From an uncultured Mollicutes bacterium (GTDB lineage: Bacteria; Bacillota_I; Bacilli_A; Acholeplasmatales; Anaeroplasmataceae): a stretch of 64,000 bases of DNA. Where the stretch lies: the NCBI GenBank assembly GCA_900540175.1, contig UQFG01000001.1:114997-178996 (forward strand), given 5' to 3'. The notes under the pieces are model-generated. The model was not told the DNA's origin. It was given only the letters and a program-made list of their open reading frames with translations, and did no database searches. Positions 60,469-64,000 of this stretch are shown piece by piece. The first letter of the stretch is position 1. Every line of letters begins with the position of its first letter. Both the position numbers and the translations under genes were made by a program.

Positions 60469-63400
60469 TTACTCCTCTCCTTGGGTAAATAAAATTTCAG
60501 CGACGATTGATTTTAAATCTTCCCACCAATGTTCATACGTATTTAAAGTACCGGTCGGATCTTCTTCGTAAATGAAAATGTAATTATCGGCCGCATTATG
60601 ATTGATTTCAATGATTTTGTCCATCCGAGCGGCATACGCTTGGTTGGTAAATGTAAGCGATCCGGCCATTTCCTGAATGAAGTAAAGCACAATATCCCGT
60701 TGGGTTTCTTCGCCCATATAACGGGTTAAAACCGGTGAGAGGTAGTTGCTGAGGGCATCGGAGATGGCAGAAGGACTCAAGTTGCTGGTCGATTGGGAAA
60801 CATATTCAAGAACGTACAGTTTGATTTGATTGATGGAAAGTTTTTCCGAATCATTGTACAGTTGATCGATGGTAACGTAAGCATCGTTATAATACACATC
60901 GACCGATTCGAATAAATGAAGCGGATCGTCTTCCGAAGTGAATTCCGCACTGGTTTGGAATTCGGCGCTGGTGATAACCAATAAATTGAAGCCGTCTTCC
61001 GTTTGCAAAACGTCTTCTTTGGCGGTTAAGCGCTCTAAGTATTCCGTTTGCGTCGTATTATTGATTTTGAAATCGTCTTGTTTGAAAATCGTAACCAAGC
61101 GTTCCTTTAATTTAAAATCAATGGAGGTGGTGTCATTGGCAGCCGATACATCCTCCAAAGCGACGTTCAAACCGGCTTTGCGGTATTTCGCCCATTTGTT
61201 TTCCGGTGCAATCGGGTTATCTTGGTATTCGGCCCGAGCCGAGTTGTTGATTTCGGTTACCAATTCATCCAAAGCCGTCGCGTGAGAACCGTTCATCGAT
61301 TGGACTTCCTTTAAAATTTCTAGAACGAGTTCTTGGGCCAGTGAACCTTTGGATTGGTTGTTGTACGTCAGATCTTTCCAATCTGCCACATTGTCTTTTT
61401 CACCGTCGTCATTGGCATCCATGTAAACAACCAGTCGTTTTCCGCTGATCGAGAAGTAGTTTTCATAGATCGAATCGGTATAGGTTTTAAAGAAATTCAG
61501 TAACGTATTTGAAGCATAATCCGTCAAAAGTTTTCCGGAAGCCGCATTGACTCTGAATACATTTTTAACAATGTCGTCTATGTTGGCAGTATGGTAGTAA
61601 AGCATAAGGAAATTGTATTTTCCAATGCTGGAAGGATAGCCGGAAGAAGAAAGAGAATCACTGGAAAAAGCCGCTAAAATATATTCGATTTGTTGATAAT
61701 AATCTTCTTTGTCTTTTGCGGTATCTTCGTAGGCTTTGGTATCTTTGACGATTTTTTTACTTAAGATATCAATGGAAGTCGTGATTCCGTTTTTCAGTTC
61801 CAGTTCCGTGAAAATTCCGCCGGAAACGGCTTTGGAATCTTCGGTATCCTCAACGATGTTAACGTGGTAAGTCTGATTGTTATACGCAATCGTGGCAATG
61901 ACGTTGCTGTTCGGTGCCGAGCCGTATGTTTTGGAATATTCGCTGTTGGAAGTAGCATAGGCGATTTCCAGCGCTTCATCGTATATTTTGACCGTTACCT
62001 CTTCGGTTTCTTCCGTTAAGGCATTGGAAATATTCGTAGAAGTTAAAGCATTGGTCCGTAAATAGTCGGAAATTTCATTGTAAAGCGTTTCGTTTGCTGT
62101 AATATTTTCATACAGTTCGTCATCTGTTATATCTTTGTGATAAATATTTTCATATTGGTCGCTTTCCTGTTCCAACTTAAAAGCGATCCAATTTTGATCA
62201 CTGTATGTCTGAAGAGCAGTCGAATACGATTTGGAATCGTCCTCACTGCTGTCTTTGTCAGTAAACGGTGTGGATAATTCTTCATACAAATATAAGTAGA
62301 AAGTAGGATCCAAATTATCAATGTATTCCCTTGTATAATAAGTATTGAAAACTTCTTCATCGTCTTTCTTTTGAGCCAACACCGCAACAATCGCATTAAA
62401 TGCCTCTTTCAGTTTTTGTTCACTGTTTTCCTGTTGCATGATTTGAGCATATTTTTGAATGATGTCTTCTGTGATCGGAGTCAAATCAATGTCGTTGAAA
62501 TACGATTTATATTTGTCTGTATAAAGCATTTCACGGTATCCGCCGTAAAGATAGTTGTAAATTTGAATGTAGAGTTCCAAAACGGCTACTTCCCCGTAAC
62601 TTCTTTCGATGTACTGGAAACCGTCTTTTCCGTCACTTGGTGTAAACTCATCGTAGTAGTTGGCGTATTCGGCAAAAGACATATTGGCTCGTTTTTCAAT
62701 ATAAACCAAATCGTCCCGATAAAATTTCAAACCGAATGATTTTAAGGTCGAATTGAATTCCTCTTCCGATGCAAAACGGATTAAAATCAAGTTTAAATCG
62801 CCTTGGTTGGCATATTCGTTTTTATAGGTTTGAATATAATCGTTTTTAGTGAAATAACCAAGGTCGTTTTCATCGTCGGTATCCCTGTTTTCGTAGGCAT
62901 CCTTGATTTCTTCATCTAGTTTGTCGTAGGCAAGCAATTCTTTAGCCAAAGAAGTATAGTAAAGATTTTTAAATTGTTTTGCTATGATTAAGAAATTGTC
63001 ATTGTCCAGTGTCGCTTCTTCACATAAAGTCACCAGCGATTTTCCGTTGATTGAATCGATGTTGTAAAGAGAATACATTTCATCCGAATATTTTAGCCGA
63101 AGCAATTTCGCATCGTATTTGGCAATATCTTCGATCGAGTCGTAATTTCCTTGAACATTGAAATCAAAATTGTAGACATCGTCTAAAACGTAATTTTTAA
63201 GCCGAACACTGTAGTGTTGGTAAAGTTGGTTAAAGTCCTCTTCCGTAAAATCATCTTTGAATGATTTCTTTTCATCATCGGTTAAGGAAGCATAACTTTT
63301 TTCCATAACTAGTTCGATTTTTGTAAAATAATCTTTTAAAACCACTTCTGTGATCTTTTCATCCAAAACGTCTTTGGCCGACCATTTCAGTTCGTTCCAC

Positions 63401-63570
63401 AATTCTTGGTTGGTTACGCTGTATTTGCCGGCTGATGCATAGATTTCATCGGGATTGAGTTTCCCTAAAGGATTTCCTGCACCGCCGCAGGAAGATAACG
63501 ATATAAGTAACACGAAAGATACAATCAGTAAAAATATCCTCCGAGATTTTAAATTGAATTTTTTAAACAT
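60469..63570 (-). CDS. very large lipoprotein, weakly foldase-like (copy 1)
   Basis: 1033 residues with lipoprotein signal LLISLSSCGG (Cys 28). It shares the start pattern (YASAGKYSVTNQELWNELKW), the Asp/Glu/Tyr-rich composition and a middle motif with the downstream copy: SISGKRLVVYMDANDDGE here and SINIDHLLIYIDDNADGT there. The latter looks like a conserved loop of an Asp-rich, possibly calcium-binding, kind. Another shared pair is TEDGFNLLVITSAEF and TEFGFHMIVVNSYED. No catalytic motif seen. ATG 63570 follows AAGGAGTT. The gene is first in its operon behind a good promoter. Confidence 0.7.
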   Translation of the reverse strand: MFKKFNLKSRRIFLLIVSFVLLISLSSCGGAGNPLGKLNPDEIYASAGKYSVTNQELWNELKWSAKDVLDEKITEVVLKDYFTKIELVMEKSYASLTDDEKKSFKDDFTEEDFNQLYQHYSVRLKNYVLDDVYNFDFNVQGNYDSIEDIAKYDAKLLRLKYSDEMYSLYNIDSINGKSLVTLCEEATLDNDNFLIIAKQFKNLYYTSLAKELLAYDKLDEEIKDAYENRDTDDENDLGYFTKNDYIQTYKNEYANQGDLNLILIRFASEEEFNSTLKSFGLKFYRDDLVYIEKRANMSFAEYANYYDEFTPSDGKDGFQYIERSYGEVAVLELYIQIYNYLYGGYREMLYTDKYKSYFNDIDLTPITEDIIQKYAQIMQQENSEQKLKEAFNAIVAVLAQKKDDEEVFNTYYTREYIDNLDPTFYLYLYEELSTPFTDKDSSEDDSKSYSTALQTYSDQNWIAFKLEQESDQYENIYHKDITDDELYENITANETLYNEISDYLRTNALTSTNISNALTEETEEVTVKIYDEALEIAYATSNSEYSKTYGSAPNSNVIATIAYNNQTYHVNIVEDTEDSKAVSGGIFTELELKNGITTSIDILSKKIVKDTKAYEDTAKDKEDYYQQIEYILAAFSSDSLSSSGYPSSIGKYNFLMLYYHTANIDDIVKNVFRVNAASGKLLTDYASNTLLNFFKTYTDSIYENYFSISGKRLVVYMDANDDGEKDNVADWKDLTYNNQSKGSLAQELVLEILKEVQSMNGSHATALDELVTEINNSARAEYQDNPIAPENKWAKYRKAGLNVALEDVSAANDTTSIDFKLKERLVTIFKQDDFKINNTTQTEYLERLTAKEDVLQTEDGFNLLVITSAEFQTSAEFTSEDDPLHLFESVDVYYNDAYVTIDQLYNDSEKLSINQIKLYVLEYVSQSTSNLSPSAISDALSNYLSPVLTRYMGEETQRDIVLYFIQEMAGSLTFTNQAYAARMDKIIEINHNAADNYIFIYEEDPTGTLNTYEHWWEDLKSIVAEILFTQGEE

Positions 63571-63619
63571 ATATGATAACTCCTTTATTCCTTAAATAAT
63601 TTAAACCATAGCATTTTTT

Positions 63620-63648
63620 ATAATATCATTAATAAAGGTAAAAAGCAA
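63620..63648 (-). promoter_or_regulatory. promoter of the large lipoprotein operon
   Basis: On the minus strand TTGCTT (63648-63643), 17-bp spacer, TATTAT (63625-63620), 50 bp before the start codon. Confidence 0.65.
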
Positions 63649-63757
63649 TAAATAACCTTAATTTCTGATTAAAAAAGATTGATGTTGGGCAAATGAAACG
63701 TTTTTATTTCCTTTCTTTCATACTATAGAAGTGAGGGAGGAAAGGGGGTGCCGCTTT

Positions 63758-63862
63758 ATGGCAAATAACTCTTGTGGTTGCGGGTCCAATGAATATGGCT
63801 ATGCACTGATTTTAGTTCTATTTATTTTGCTGGTTATCATCGGTGCGGCTTGGCTTGCATAA
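63758..63862 (+). CDS. YjcZ/YuzJ-like 34-residue membrane protein
   Basis: ATG 63758 has AGGAAAGGGGGTG upstream. The 34-residue product begins MANNSCGCGSNEYGYALIL and continues as a single membrane segment ending in GAAWLA. This pattern, a Cys/Gly-rich head followed by Y-x-x-x-L-V-L-F-I-L-L-V-I-I-G-A-A, is that of the YjcZ family, annotated in Bacillus as small sporulation proteins though found in non-sporulating species too. A terminator follows at 63891. Function in this organism is unknown. Confidence 0.75.
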   Translation: MANNSCGCGSNEYGYALILVLFILLVIIGAAWLA

Positions 63863-63890
63863 AAACATGGACTGACAAATTCAAACGCAG

Positions 63891-63920
63891 AATGACAGAG
63901 AGTTCCTTTGTCATTTTTTG
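63891..63920 (+). terminator. terminator after the YjcZ-like gene
   Basis: AATGACA and TGTCATT pair with an 11-base loop, followed by TTTTTG. Confidence 0.8.
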
Positions 63921-63971
63921 TAGGTTTGTCAAACAAATGTTACAGAGAATGTAAATAATTTAGGAGTACCT

Positions 63972-63995
63972 CATTGGGTGTTCTCCAACCCAATG
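63972..63995. repeat. inverted repeat at the right edge
   Basis: CATTGGGT and ACCCAATG, a perfect 8-bp inverted repeat with an 8-base loop, ending 5 bp from the window edge. No T-run follows within view. It could be the edge of a mobile element, an operator or a leader hairpin. Confidence 0.5.
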
Positions 63996-64000
63996 GTCGC

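Overview
The window looks like chromosomal core DNA of a low-to-moderate GC Bacillota relative, probably an Erysipelotrichia, Izemoplasma or other Mollicutes-adjacent lineage. The evidence is gene order and gene content: recD2-alaS-ruvX-DUF1292-yrrM, tsaE-tsaB-rimI, hprK-lgt-ppaX, whiA, and acpS next to a YdcC-like LolA lipoprotein, all Bacillus-type neighbourhoods. UGA ends many genes (alaS and uvrA, for example), so the genetic code is not the mycoplasma one. Class III ribonucleotide reductase (nrdDG) implies anaerobic growth. The species assignment is inference.

Layout. 1-7.2 kb: end of recD2, then alaS, ruvX, a Cys-tailed DUF1292 protein, an O-methyltransferase, a DEDDh exonuclease and an RlmCD-type rRNA methyltransferase. 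7.2-9.64 kb: an AT-rich patch with a C-terminally truncated SF1 helicase, probably a transferred remnant. 9.6-13.0 kb: response regulator, ABC ATPase, ABC permease and histidine kinase, with three TCTTAA boxes at exact 11-bp spacing in front of the ABC genes. 13.1-18.8 kb: a secreted protein of unknown family, two paralogous ATPase-permease fusions of MacB topology and a lipoprotein; this is the best candidate for an undescribed system. 19-24.6 kb: a PH-domain membrane protein, two tandem HTH regulators, and a MarR-ABC-FtsX operon. 24.7-34.4 kb: two G3E/CobW-type GTPases (one with a seven-unit His/Cys repeat), tsaE-tsaB-rimI, ybaK, glnS, an ABC-F protein and pcrA.

34.5-39.6 kb: a 52-residue orphan, a DUF2089 regulator with a HAAS/DUF4097-type protein, and a heterodimeric ABC exporter. 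39.6-47.5 kb: nrdDG, ligA and uvrA. 47.5-51.8 kb: a small membrane protein, hprK, an Lgt-PpaX fusion, whiA and acpS. 51.8-56.2 kb: a small DUF378-like gene on the minus strand, a LolA-fold lipoprotein, a TTG-start membrane protein and tex. 56.3-63.6 kb, minus strand: an aldehyde dehydrogenase and two very large paralogous lipoproteins with weak foldase-like features. The right edge holds a 34-residue YjcZ-like protein.

Most genes are on the plus strand in short operons with overlapping start and stop codons, closed by clear intrinsic terminators. I saw no tRNA, rRNA, CRISPR array, prophage or complete insertion sequence. All start choices and operators are read by eye; no database search was possible.
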